Assembly: GCF_001619875.1 (NCBI RefSeq)
Contig: NZ_LRFC01000037.1
Location: 1-64,000 of the forward strand
Source: Fictibacillus phosphorivorans
GTDB taxonomy: Bacteria > Bacillota > Bacilli > Bacillales > Fictibacillaceae
DNA: 64,000 nucleotides
Direction of reading: 5' to 3'
The notes beneath the pieces were generated by a model. It did no database searches, was not told the DNA's origin, and worked only from the letters and a program-made list of their open reading frames with translations. This document shows, in pieces, positions 43,433 to 51,361 of the stretch; within the stretch, counting starts at the first letter, position 1, and the number at the start of each line of letters is the position of its first letter. A program made the position numbers and the translations under genes.

Positions 43433-43778
43433 GGCTGTTTTCGTATTTATTGTTGTTTTTGAAGGTAGTTGATTTCCGTTACAGGTGCTCGCTTTCCGCG
43501 GGGCAGGCGGTGAGCCACATTCGTACGTTTCACTCTTAAGTGTCTCACCTGTCTAGTTGCAGTGGCTAGCCCCTCGAGGTCAAAAGCTAAATGGTCCAGA
43601 AGGCAAAGTGCGCCTTCCTAGCCCATTCATCTTTTGCCTGTCGGGGCTGAACGAGCCACTTCCACTTTTCCGACTGCCCACCTGTCCCGCAGGAGTCTCC
43701 CACCTTTCACTCCAATCAACTTGTCGAAGAAGCGAATGAACAAAAGATTAAAAAGCAAAAACAATTTAGAAAACAGCC
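43433..43778 (+). repeat. Dispersed repeat with perfect terminal inverted repeats, copy E (reference)
   Basis: 346 bp bounded by GGCTGTTTTC (43433-43442) and GAAAACAGCC (43769-43778), a perfect 10-bp inverted pair. Inside are GTTGATTTCCGTT, GCTCGCTTTCCGCGGGGC, the hairpin GTGAGCCAC...AAGTGTCTCAC, CTCGAGGTCAAAAG and CACTCCAATCAACTT. No coding capacity for a transposase. It lies between the ilvB T-box terminator and the ilvB ribosome site. Confidence 0.88.
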
Positions 43779-43784
43779 AATAAA

Positions 43785-44090
43785 AAAACTTCCCCACCCA
43801 AATGGACAGGTTGATTCCTATCCAAAGGGGTGAAAAAGTTTAATTTTTTCCACGGTACCACCCTTTTTCACGGCACTTGTAGTAATTTATACAAGGACCG
43901 TCTTAAGACGAACGAGCCGTCATTTGATAACAAGCGATAAAAAATGGAGTATCGCTTGGCCCTTCCTACTTAACATTCTTTCAAAAGGGCACTCAGGAGG
44001 GATGTCCTGGTATTAGGAATAACCGGTTCACAGCAATCCCGGTTCTCTGAGTATTCCACATCTACCATTGTTCTCCGTCATCGTTTTATT
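43785..44090 (-). promoter_or_regulatory. T-box leader of ilvB, inside the ilv-leu operon
   Basis: tRNA-sensing leader directly after the ilvD stop. The T-box, GGGTGGTACCGTGGAA, is at 43848-43863. The terminator (about 43787-43842) pairs AACTTTTTCACCCC with GGGTGGGGAAGTT and ends in seven T residues. In stem I the distal hairpin AACCGG...CCGGTT is clear. By comparison with the valS leader, the specifier strand reads GGAC-ATC-CC, an Ile codon at 44001-44003; a CTC (Leu) three bases on is the alternative. No promoter is obvious between ilvD and the leader. Confidence 0.88.
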
Positions 44091-44094
44091 GGTT

Positions 44095-45762
44095 TTAAAT
44101 TTTTAAGATTCCGCCAGTGTTCGCAGATGTTACGAGGGCTGCATAACGAGCGAGATAACCTTTTTTAATTTTCGGCTCAGGTTTTACCCAACCTTTTTTT
44201 CGTTCAACCCAATCTTCTTCCGTTAATAAAACTTGAATCGTTCTGTTAACTAGATTGATTAGAATCGGATCTCCATTATTTACAAAAGCGATAGGTCCGC
44301 CTTGAGCAGCTTCAGGTGAAATATGGCCAATCGAGATACCTCTGGAAGCTCCAGAAAATCTGCCATCTGTAATTAAAGCTACTTTAGTGCTTAACCCTCT
44401 TCCTGCTATCGCTGATGTAGGAGAAAGCATCTCTGGCATTCCCGGGCCGCCTTTTGGCCCTTCATACCGAATGACTACGACATGACCTTCTCTAACTTCT
44501 CCATTATTAATACCTTGGATCGCCTCTTCCTGAGATTCATAGACGATTGCCTCACCCTGAAATGTTTTTATGGAAGGATCAACGGCTCCTACCTTGATGA
44601 CACAGCCATCTGGCGCAATGTTTCCGTATAGAATGGATAAGCCGCCAACTGGCGAATACGCGTTTTCTTTTCTTCGGATAACATCATCATCCAAAATTTC
44701 AGCGTTGCGCACTCTTTCTTCAAGCGTTTTTCCCGAAATCGTTATACGATCGTTATGAATAGCACCTTCCATTTTACAGAGTTCATTGATAATAGCGCTG
44801 ACACCACCAGCTCTATGAACATCCTGCATCGAATAATCTGAAGCCGGACTGATTTTTGAGAGGTAAGGAATTCTTTCTGCAATTTCATTGATTCGTGACA
44901 AATCATAATCAATCTCAGCTTCATTAGCTATCGCAAGCATATGGAGAACTGTATTCGTTGAGCCACCCATCGCCATATCTAATGCAAAAGCGTCATCAAT
45001 AGCTTCTTTTGTGATAATATCTCTAGGTTTAATGTCATTTTTCACAAGGTCCATAAGAGAAACTGCAGCTTCTTTATACAATGTTCTTCTCTCATCTGAT
45101 GTAGCTACGAGTGTACCGTTGCCGGGCAATGTAATCCCTAGCATCTCCATAATGGAATTCATACTGTTAGCGGTAAACATACCAGAGCATGAACCGCAAG
45201 TCGGACAGGCACTCGTTTCAAGTTCCAATAGTTCCTCTCTTGTCATCTTTCCAGCAAGGTGTGATCCAACCCCTTCAAAGACCGAGGCAAGAGAAAGCGA
45301 TTTTCCTGTCATTGATTTTCCGGCTTCCATCGGACCACCTGAAACAAATACAGCAGGTACATTCGTTCGAACAGCTGCCATCAGCATACCAGGTGTGATT
45401 TTATCGCAGTTCGGGATATAAAACACACCGTCAAACCAATGGGCGTTAATTACGGTTTCTGCTGCATCAGCAATGACTTCTCTGCTTGGAAGTGAATATC
45501 TCATTCCGATATGCCCCATCGCAATTCCGTCATCTACGCCGATCGTATTAAACTCAAAAGGTATTCCGCCTGCTTCTCTAATGGCTTCTTTTACCCACTC
45601 ACCAACTTTGTTGAGATGCATATGCCCCGGAATAATATCAACATAGGAATTACAAACACCGATAAATGGTTTATCCATATCCTCTGGTGCAACTCCCGCT
45701 GCGTGGAGAAGACTTCTATGCGGGGCTCTATCGATTCCTTGTTTGATCATATTACTGCGCAT
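44095..45762 (-). CDS. ilvD: Dihydroxy-acid dehydratase
   Basis: 555 aa Fe-S dehydratase forming the 2-keto acids of isoleucine and valine synthesis. Cluster cysteines lie in [14 protein letters not shown] and [19 protein letters not shown]. It starts 24 bp after ilvE. The T-box begins within a few bases of its stop codon, so ilvE-ilvD escape T-box control. Confidence 0.97.
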   Translation of the reverse strand: MRSNMIKQGIDRAPHRSLLHAAGVAPEDMDKPFIGVCNSYVDIIPGHMHLNKVGEWVKEAIREAGGIPFEFNTIGVDDGIAMGHIGMRYSLPSREVIADAAETVINAHWFDGVFYIPNCDKITPGMLMAAVRTNVPAVFVSGGPMEAGKSMTGKSLSLASVFEGVGSHLAGKMTREELLELETSACPTCGSCSGMFTANSMNSIMEMLGITLPGNGTLVATSDERRTLYKEAAVSLMDLVKNDIKPRDIITKEAIDDAFALDMAMGGSTNTVLHMLAIANEAEIDYDLSRINEIAERIPYLSKISPASDYSMQDVHRAGGVSAIINELCKMEGAIHNDRITISGKTLEERVRNAEILDDDVIRRKENAYSPVGGLSILYGNIAPDGCVIKVGAVDPSIKTFQGEAIVYESQEEAIQGINNGEVREGHVVVIRYEGPKGGPGMPEMLSPTSAIAGRGLSTKVALITDGRFSGASRGISIGHISPEAAQGGPIAFVNNGDPILINLVNRTIQVLLTEEDWVERKKGWVKPEPKIKKGYLARYAALVTSANTGGILKI

Positions 45763-45786
45763 ATCTGTAACACTCCTATACTTTCT

Positions 45787-46692
45787 TTATCCCGCTTGAA
45801 CGGCTTGATTCTTTGAATAAACTTTCACACCTTCTTCAACTACTTTTTTTCTAAACGATTCTAAAAGTTTATTTGTATGTTCTCCTGGTGAACCGCTTCC
45901 GATAACTCTGCCATCCACTTTTACAACTGCGATGACTTCTGCAGCAGTACCTGTTAAGAACACTTCATCTGCTACATAAACATCGTGTCTCGTAAACGGC
46001 TCTTCTACCATGTTGTAGCCTTGGTCGCGTGCAATCTCAACAATTGCATTTCGCGTGATTCCTTCAAGCGCTCCCAAGTAACCTGGAGGTGTCTTGATGG
46101 TATTGCCTTTTATAATAAATACATTGTCAGCCGAACCTTCCGCCACATAGCCTTGATCATTTAGCATAAGTGCTTCACTTACACCAGCAAGACTTGCTTC
46201 AATCTTTACTAGAATATTGTTTAAATAATTTAGTGATTTCACTTTAGGACTTAAAACATCTGGACGATTTCTTCTGCTTGCTACAGTTATGATCTCTAAC
46301 CCCGTTTCATAAAGCTTTTTAGGAAATAGAGCAAGCTGTTCTGCGATTACGATGACTCCCGGCTGGCCGCAAGTGAAAGGGTCCAATCCTAAATTTCCTT
46401 TTCCTCGTGAGATAACAAGCCGAATATAAGCATCACGATATTTATTTTTCTGGAGCGTTTCGACAATGATGTCTGTTAACTCTTCTTTAGTGTGGGGAAT
46501 TTTAAGCATAATGGATTGAGCCGATTCATATAAACGCTGAAGATGTTCGTCTAAACGATATACATTGCCGTTATAAACACGAATACCTTCAAACACCCCA
46601 TCTCCATATAAAAATCCATGATCATAAACTGAGACTTTGGCGTCGTCTTTTAATACGTACTCACCATTAACGTAAACCCATTGCTCCTGCAT
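45787..46692 (-). CDS. ilvE: Branched-chain amino acid aminotransferase
   Basis: 301 aa class IV PLP aminotransferase. The PLP lysine is in VLSPKVKSLNYLNNILVK, and EGSADNVFIIKG and FLTGTAAEVIAVVKVDGR are family signatures. AAAAGGAGGATCACG precedes the ATG. It is the first gene of the ilv-leu operon. Confidence 0.96.
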   Translation of the reverse strand: MQEQWVYVNGEYVLKDDAKVSVYDHGFLYGDGVFEGIRVYNGNVYRLDEHLQRLYESAQSIMLKIPHTKEELTDIIVETLQKNKYRDAYIRLVISRGKGNLGLDPFTCGQPGVIVIAEQLALFPKKLYETGLEIITVASRRNRPDVLSPKVKSLNYLNNILVKIEASLAGVSEALMLNDQGYVAEGSADNVFIIKGNTIKTPPGYLGALEGITRNAIVEIARDQGYNMVEEPFTRHDVYVADEVFLTGTAAEVIAVVKVDGRVIGSGSPGEHTNKLLESFRKKVVEEGVKVYSKNQAVQAG

Positions 46693-46761
46693 CGTGATCC
46701 TCCTTTTCTTTACATTTTAAATTATTAGAATTTTTTAAAAATAAGTTAATAATTGTTGACA

Positions 46762-46790
46762 ATATTACGCCCATATTCCGTAAGGGTCAA
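46762..46790 (-). promoter_or_regulatory. ilvE operon promoter
   Basis: TTGACC (46785-46790), a 17-bp spacer and TAATAT (46762-46767) on the minus strand. AAAAGTCAGAAAATA near 46815-46829 resembles a CodY box with four mismatches. Confidence 0.8.
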
Positions 46791-46837
46791 CCATCAATTT
46801 TATGTTTTTTTCTTATTTTCTGACTTTTCAGTTATTT

Positions 46838-46917
46838 TGTATCCGCTTACATTCCTATAGGCATAGGGATATGGAGCGATGCAAAAGCCAATTGTAAACA
46901 TTTTTAAAGCGCTTACA
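46838..46917 (-). promoter_or_regulatory. Two cre-like sites upstream of ilvE
   Basis: TGTAAGCGGATACA (46838-46851, minus) and TTAAAGCGCTTACA (46904-46917, plus) each match 13 of 14 positions of the cre consensus TGWAANCGNTNWCA. The first lies about 83-96 bp upstream of the predicted start. CcpA activation of ilv-leu from an upstream cre is known in B. subtilis, so activation is the likely role. Confidence 0.7.
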
Positions 46918-46995
46918 ATACAGGGCATGTTTTAGAGATTTTTTTTGGAATGCCGAAGTTGTCGTTTGAATTATGATTAGTACTTCTAATGTTGC

Positions 46996-47114
46996 TAATT
47001 ACGAGCTAAAATCATTTTAATTACGAGGTAATCCAAGATATATACGTGTATAACACTTTTAATTCCGTAGATAAAATTATTTATCCGATTTTCGACAAAT
47101 AATCTGCTTATGAA
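46996..47114. repeat. 21-22-bp-period degenerate tandem array, array 3
   Basis: Units begin near 46996, 47018, 47039, 47061 and 47082, with a weaker sixth near 47101. The first two share TAATTACGAG; later ones read TATATACGTG, AATTCCGTAG and TTATCCGATT. Spacing is 20-22 bp. The consensus differs from arrays 1 and 2. It lies between the tRNA terminator and the ilvE upstream region; no gene is credible in 46918-47162. Confidence 0.6.
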
Positions 47115-47159
47115 GGCAAGTTTGAAAAAAACCATCACGATCAAGACAAAATCAAAACA

Positions 47160-47205
47160 AAAAAACACACCTGAATGTCCTTTAATGGAGGACATCAGGT
47201 GTGTC
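47160..47205 (-). terminator. Terminator after tRNA-Arg
   Basis: A long stem (ACACACCTGA-x-TGTCCT pairing with AGGACAT-x-CAGGTGTGT) is followed by TTTTTTTGTTTTG on the minus strand. Confidence 0.85.
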
Positions 47206-47230
47206 TAAAAGTAATTGTATGTAAGTATTA

Positions 47231-47307
47231 TGGCGTCCCAGGAGAGATTCGAACTCCCGACCGTACGCTTAGAAGGCGTATGCTCTATCCGGCTGAGCTA
47301 CTGGGAC
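47231..47307 (-). tRNA. tRNA-Arg (anticodon TCT)
   Basis: 77-nt cloverleaf: 7-bp acceptor GTCCCAG/CTGGGAC, D arm GCTC...GAGC, anticodon stem TACGC/GCGTA with loop CTTCTAA, T arm GGGAG-TTCGAAT-CTCTC (one mismatch) and encoded CCA. The anticodon TCT reads AGA/AGG. Confidence 0.97.
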
Positions 47308-47496
47308 ATATGTATTGGAGCCCATTCCGCATAGCAATGCGCTTTCCGCATTTACCATGCGCTGCGGGCACACAGTGATTTGTTCCACCTGTCGACCGTG
47401 GATACAAATATGTTTTTATAACATGCTTTTTAAGTGTAAGATCTGATAACTTTAGATGTAACTTTTCATGTGCCATTTGAACGTGAGAAAAACAAA

Positions 47497-47570
47497 TGGA
47501 GCGGGTGATGAGAATCGAACTCACGACCAGAGCTTGGAAGGCTCTTGTTTTACCACTAAACTACACCCGC
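47497..47570 (-). tRNA. tRNA-Gly (anticodon TCC)
   Basis: 74-nt cloverleaf: acceptor GCGGGTG pairing near CACCCGC, anticodon stem AGAGC/GCTCT with loop CTTCCAA, T loop TTCGATT and encoded CCA. The anticodon TCC reads GGA/GGG. It is upstream of tRNA-Arg in the same transcript; the 189-bp spacer shows no other gene. Confidence 0.97.
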
Positions 47571-47604
47571 AGACAATTTAGATCTTGTCGCGACGACATA
47601 ACTA

Positions 47605-47633
47605 AATATACATGATATCTAAAAAAGAGTCAA
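47605..47633 (-). promoter_or_regulatory. Promoter of the tRNA-Gly/tRNA-Arg unit
   Basis: TTGACT (47628-47633), a 17-bp spacer and TATATT (47605-47610) on the minus strand, starting right after the ysnB stop. Confidence 0.8.
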
Positions 47634-47641
47634 CCACTTTC

Positions 47642-48184
47642 TTAAACTTTTTTATTTTTATTATTTTTCTCTTTCACAAAGGTCTTGCATAACGAATCTA
47701 TACGTATACCCTCTAATGAATAAAAACTTACTGAAACAACGTCTTCTTCGATCTCAAGTATCGCATATGTCTTCTCAAACGACCCTCTTGGCAGCCTTAT
47801 ACTTCCTGGATTGATGAAAATCATTCCTTCACGTTCAAAGGCTTCTGCAACATGTGAGTGTCCAAAACAGGCTATTTTTGCCCCTGTTTCTTCTGCTCGA
47901 TATCCAAGAGAAAGATATGACATCTTCACATCGTACAAATGACCGTGAGTAATATATATACATGTTTGTTCTAACAATTCAATCGATTCGTTTGGTAAAT
48001 CGTCGCCTAAATAATCCATATTTCCTTTTACAGTTACAAATCCAGACAGTTCCCCTGCATTAGTCGATAATTCGGAATCACCACAATGTATCATTAAATC
48101 AACTTGACCTTCATAACGCTTTTTTAACATGATTAATTCATCTTTTAATCCATGACTATCACTAACGATTAAGGCTTTTCCCAT
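47642..48184 (-). CDS. ysnB: Metallophosphoesterase YsnB
   Basis: 180 aa calcineurin-like phosphoesterase of the YfcE/MJ0936 group. Metal ligands are visible in IVSDSHG, MIHCGDSE, VKGNMD, YITHGHLYD and CFGHSHVAE. The natural substrate is not settled. It overlaps rdgB by 16 nt. The C-terminal tail is Lys/Asn-rich. Confidence 0.92.
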   Translation of the reverse strand: MGKALIVSDSHGLKDELIMLKKRYEGQVDLMIHCGDSELSTNAGELSGFVTVKGNMDYLGDDLPNESIELLEQTCIYITHGHLYDVKMSYLSLGYRAEETGAKIACFGHSHVAEAFEREGMIFINPGSIRLPRGSFEKTYAILEIEEDVVSVSFYSLEGIRIDSLCKTFVKEKNNKNKKV

Positions 48185-48777
48185 AGCAGGTCCTCCTCAT
48201 TGATCAGATTCTTTAGTTTCTTTAAAGCGACAGCTCTGTGGCTTATTTTATTTTTTTCTTCTTTTGCTAGTTCGGCCATAGAACGATTTAAATGAGGAAC
48301 ATAGAAGATTGGATCATAACCAAATCCTTTAGAACCCCTTTTTTCCCTTAAAATTTTACCTTCACATTCACCATTTACAACGATTGTCTTTTTATTAGGC
48401 ATTGCGAAAGCCAAAGCACATACAAAACGAGCACTTCTTTGTGTATCAGGTACGTTTTGAAGTTCAGCTAAAACTTTGCTCATGTTATCTTCATCACTTT
48501 TCTGGAGGCCAGCATATCTTGCAGAGTAAACTCCAGGCTTTCCTTCCAATGCATCGATTTCCAAGCCTGAATCATCAGCGATCACAGGAATGTTCATCTG
48601 TTGAGAAATCGTTTCCGCTTTTAAGATAGCATTTTCTTCAAACGTCGTTCCAGTTTCTTCAACATCTGGACTTCCTTCAATATCTGTTAAAGAGAGGATT
48701 TCATGTCCAAGATCCTCAAACATCGATTGAAATTCTTTTACCTTTCCTTCGTTTTTTGTAGCGATTAAGATTTTCAT
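48169..48777 (-). CDS. rdgB: dITP/XTP pyrophosphatase (RdgB/HAM1)
   Basis: 202 aa house-cleaning enzyme removing dITP, ITP and XTP. Motifs are ILIATKNEGKVKEFQSMF, PVIADDSGLEIDAL, GSKGFGYDPIFYVP and KISHRAVAL. In B. subtilis rph lies directly upstream of this gene (ysnA); here the upstream space holds only repeat copy F. Confidence 0.95.
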   Translation of the reverse strand: MKILIATKNEGKVKEFQSMFEDLGHEILSLTDIEGSPDVEETGTTFEENAILKAETISQQMNIPVIADDSGLEIDALEGKPGVYSARYAGLQKSDEDNMSKVLAELQNVPDTQRSARFVCALAFAMPNKKTIVVNGECEGKILREKRGSKGFGYDPIFYVPHLNRSMAELAKEEKNKISHRAVALKKLKNLINEEDLLWEKP

Positions 48778-48814
48778 TATGTAAACCTCCGTTTTATAAA
48801 AGTCTTTTTCTAAA

Positions 48815-49062
48815 AGCTGTTTTCGCTTCCATGGTTGCTATTGAAAGTAGTTGATTTCCGTACTATTGATAAGCTTCTCAGATGGCACCTATTGCAGAAA
48901 TTTACTTTCTTCACTTGCAAGTTGGTTGTAGCGAAAGGTTGCCGACTCCTACGGGACGAGCGGTCAGGTGGAGACTCCTAATGGCGCAAGCGGCAGGAGG
49001 CTCACCGTACGCCCCGTGGAAAGCGAGCACCTGGAACGGATATCAACGACTTCTAAGACTTA
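48815..49062. repeat. Dispersed repeat, copy F (rearranged)
   Basis: The left end AGCTGTTTTCGC (48815-48826) and TAGTTGATTTCCGT (about 48849-48862) are in reference orientation. The right half (GGCTCACCG, CCCCGTGGAAAGCGAGC, AACGGATATCAAC) is in the opposite orientation. The middle is divergent. The copy is bounded by an inner inverted pair and lacks the right terminal repeat. It fills the rdgB-gerM gap. Confidence 0.7.
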
Positions 49063-49086
49063 GAAAGTTTAACGAAATAACCTCAT

Positions 49087-49113
49087 TAAAAAAGAGACGA
49101 TTCTCTCGTCTCT
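49087..49113 (-). terminator. Terminator after gerM
   Basis: A perfect 8-bp stem (AGAGACGA 49093-49100 with TCGTCTCT 49106-49113), followed by TTTTTT on the minus strand. Confidence 0.85.
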
Positions 49114-49138
49114 TTACTGTATCACAACCGATTTGATT

Positions 49139-50185
49139 TTAAAATTCACCTGTATTTACTTCTTTTGGTCTTGAAACGGGTGCTGTAAGTTCTTTACCTT
49201 TTTCATTAAAGATCTTTGATTTACCATCTACTTTAATCGCTACTTTCTTTACTTCTGAAAGTTCAGTTAAAGAAAGAACGATTGAATTTAATACTTCGTC
49301 AGCAATCATGCTCTCTTCTTTGTTATCTAACAAAGCTCCGTTAAAGTTAAGTGTAACTACACCATCTTTAACTACAGGTGTACTCAAGAGCTTCACATCT
49401 GTTCTAAAATCCGTAAGAAGGGTGCTTTCTGCAGATGGGCCGTCAATCAAATGCTTGATTGTTGCGGTAACTTTATCTGTTCCTTCTTTAGCTACTCGGC
49501 GTGTAACTGGTACATAATACGTTTGATCTTGAGTCTGAGCTAAGAAATACAGAGTTACGAGTTCACTGTTTGTAATATCAGCAACGCTGCCATTCTCGAG
49601 GTTAATCCCATCTACTCTGCTTACACCATCCCCAACAGGCGTATTGTTTACAGGCATTGAATTTTGATTCTTTCCGTCGATTTGAATCTTTACCTTTTTG
49701 ATATTATCAAACTGTGTAAGTGTGAATGTAATAGCTTGGAGAATTTTCATTTCATCTGCAGCGTTATATTCCGTAAATTCTTTTGAGAAGTTTGCAGTCG
49801 CAGTCCCCTTCTTAATGTTTACAGATAGAACTTCTGTATCTGCCGGTAATACAGCTTGAAATCCATTGGGCAGAATATTGCTTACAGGACCATCTTTAAC
49901 GAGATACTGCAAAACTTGCTTAGCTGTTTCATCATTTTTTGGAAGAGCTAGAACCTGCGGCACAACCATCCCATTGCTGTCGAATAAAAACAACTGTCTT
50001 TTTTGAGTTTGCTCAGCACTAGCCGCTTTGTCTTTCTTACCTAGTGACTGCCCTTCCTTCACATAGTTCACTTTTGGGGGATCAAGCTCGTTTCCTGCTT
50101 TCTCTCCCCCAATTCCGCAACCCGATACCAGCAATGACACTGACAATAAAAGCAGCGGAGCCCCTGATTTCATCATTTTGCGCAT
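49139..50185 (-). CDS. gerM: Spore germination lipoprotein GerM
   Basis: 348 aa. The signal peptide ends in the lipobox LLVSGC, so the protein should be lipid-anchored. Two GerMN (germane) domains follow (about residues 75-190 and 215-330), seen in paired ...LVKDGPVSNILPNGF / LIDGPSAESTLLTDF and ...ATANFSKEF / VTLNFNGALL segments. GerM acts in sporulation and germination and binds the SpoIIQ-SpoIIIA system in B. subtilis. I chose the ATG at 50185 because GAGGAGGG precedes it. CAAGTGGT/ACCACTTG (50198-50205, 50243-50250) flank the upstream region as an inverted repeat. Confidence 0.92.
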   Translation of the reverse strand: MRKMMKSGAPLLLLSVSLLVSGCGIGGEKAGNELDPPKVNYVKEGQSLGKKDKAASAEQTQKRQLFLFDSNGMVVPQVLALPKNDETAKQVLQYLVKDGPVSNILPNGFQAVLPADTEVLSVNIKKGTATANFSKEFTEYNAADEMKILQAITFTLTQFDNIKKVKIQIDGKNQNSMPVNNTPVGDGVSRVDGINLENGSVADITNSELVTLYFLAQTQDQTYYVPVTRRVAKEGTDKVTATIKHLIDGPSAESTLLTDFRTDVKLLSTPVVKDGVVTLNFNGALLDNKEESMIADEVLNSIVLSLTELSEVKKVAIKVDGKSKIFNEKGKELTAPVSRPKEVNTGEF

Positions 50186-50257
50186 ACTTTCCCTCCTCAA
50201 GTGGTTGTACTATTATGTATACGAGCTATATTCCTCTTATAGACCACTTGTACAAAA

Positions 50258-50296
50258 AATAAAAAGAGCAGAATCTTTAATAATAGATTCTGCTCT
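50258..50296 (-). terminator. Terminator after racE
   Basis: A perfect 13-bp stem (50263-50275 with 50284-50296), followed by T residues on the minus strand. It separates racE from gerM. Confidence 0.88.
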
Positions 50297-50303
50297 TACC
50301 CAC

Positions 50304-51104
50304 TTATAACGATATGCACTCTACTTTTTCAATTTTACGATCAAGCCAATGGTTTGCAATTTGAAGAAAATGACTACTTTCTGCTGTAGCTATGAATCGA
50401 TGGTCAGGTTTGGCATCTTTCGTATTTAAAAGACCACTATGATCGAGAATGACAGAAACTTCACGTGCTGTTTCCGCACCAGAGCAAATAAGCTTAATGT
50501 GCTTTCCCATCACCTGCTGAATCACTGGTCGTAACAACGGATAATGTGTACAGCCAAGTATTAATGTATCGATGGAAACATCTTTTAATGGGTACAGAGT
50601 TTCTGAGACTGCGTTCAGTGTTTCTTCGCCTGAAAGCTTTCCTTGCTCCACAAGAGGTACAAAAAGTGGACAAGCTAGACTTTCAACAATAATATCGTTA
50701 CGAATCTGCTTCAGCACCTGCTTGTAAGCACCACTATTAATCGTACCCACTGTCCCAATTACGCCAACATGATTGTTTCGTGTCACTTTCAATGCTGAAC
50801 GTGCTCCAGGATGTATGACACCGAGAACAGGAATATCTAGCTTTTTTTTCGCCTCTTCTAAGACTGCAGCCGTGGCTGTATTACATGCTATAACTAGCAT
50901 TTTAATTTCCTGCTTTAAAAGGTAGTTAATCATTTCCCATGTATATGTCCTAACCTCTTCAAATGGTCTTGGACCGTACGGACACCTTTTTGTATCACCT
51001 AAATAAATAATTTCTTCTTTTGGGAGCTGCTTCATGATTTCTCTTGCTACCGTTAAGCCTCCCACTCCTGAGTCAATGACTCCAATTGGTCTGTTCAAAA
51101 ACAT
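50304..51104 (-). CDS. racE: Glutamate racemase
   Basis: 266 aa cofactor-independent racemase supplying D-glutamate for peptidoglycan. It has [29 protein letters not shown] and the two catalytic cysteines in VIACNTATA and LGCTHYPLL. Its place before gerM matches racE of B. subtilis; here pts genes, not the MarR-type ysmB, precede it. Confidence 0.95.
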   Translation of the reverse strand: MFLNRPIGVIDSGVGGLTVAREIMKQLPKEEIIYLGDTKRCPYGPRPFEEVRTYTWEMINYLLKQEIKMLVIACNTATAAVLEEAKKKLDIPVLGVIHPGARSALKVTRNNHVGVIGTVGTINSGAYKQVLKQIRNDIIVESLACPLFVPLVEQGKLSGEETLNAVSETLYPLKDVSIDTLILGCTHYPLLRPVIQQVMGKHIKLICSGAETAREVSVILDHSGLLNTKDAKPDHRFIATAESSHFLQIANHWLDRKIEKVECISL

Positions 51105-51243
51105 CGCCTCATCTCTATATACATATTGGCGTCAATCATTGTTTTCTATTCTGCTAATAATTTTATGAAATTGCAATAATAATCGTTAAAAAATTTATAT
51201 TTGTGGCTCAAATCCAAAATAACGGTTGAATAGCTTTTTGTTC

Positions 51244-51301
51244 GTAGTTGAATTTTGCACGCTTTCCACGGGGTGAAGCATCCGTAACGGAAATCAACTA
51301 C
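51244..51301. repeat. Dispersed repeat, copy G (short remnant)
   Basis: 58 bp bounded by GTAGTTGA (51244-51251) and TCAACTAC (51294-51301), a perfect 8-bp inverted pair. It keeps only CGCTTTCCACGGGG and AACGGAAATCAACTAC, so it looks like an internal deletion. Confidence 0.65.
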
Positions 51302-51316
51302 TTTTAAAGTCAACCT

Positions 51317-51350
51317 AAAGAAAAGGACTATGGAATCTTCCCCATAGCCC
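51317..51350 (-). terminator. Terminator after ptsI
   Basis: A 9-bp stem with one G-U pair (51325-51333 with 51342-51350), followed by TTTTCTTT on the minus strand. Confidence 0.8.
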
Positions 51351-51361
51351 CTTCTTCTTAT

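Noticed and set aside
43557-43739. 60-aa open frame inside repeat copy E, and similar frames in copies C and H
   Set aside because: These frames read through the repeat itself and recur with it; they lack ribosome sites and lie in leaders or non-coding gaps.
50186-50256. Sigma-E promoter for gerM
   Set aside because: ATATA and TATACATA elements are present but the spacing and -10 do not fit the consensus well; only the inverted repeat was noted.
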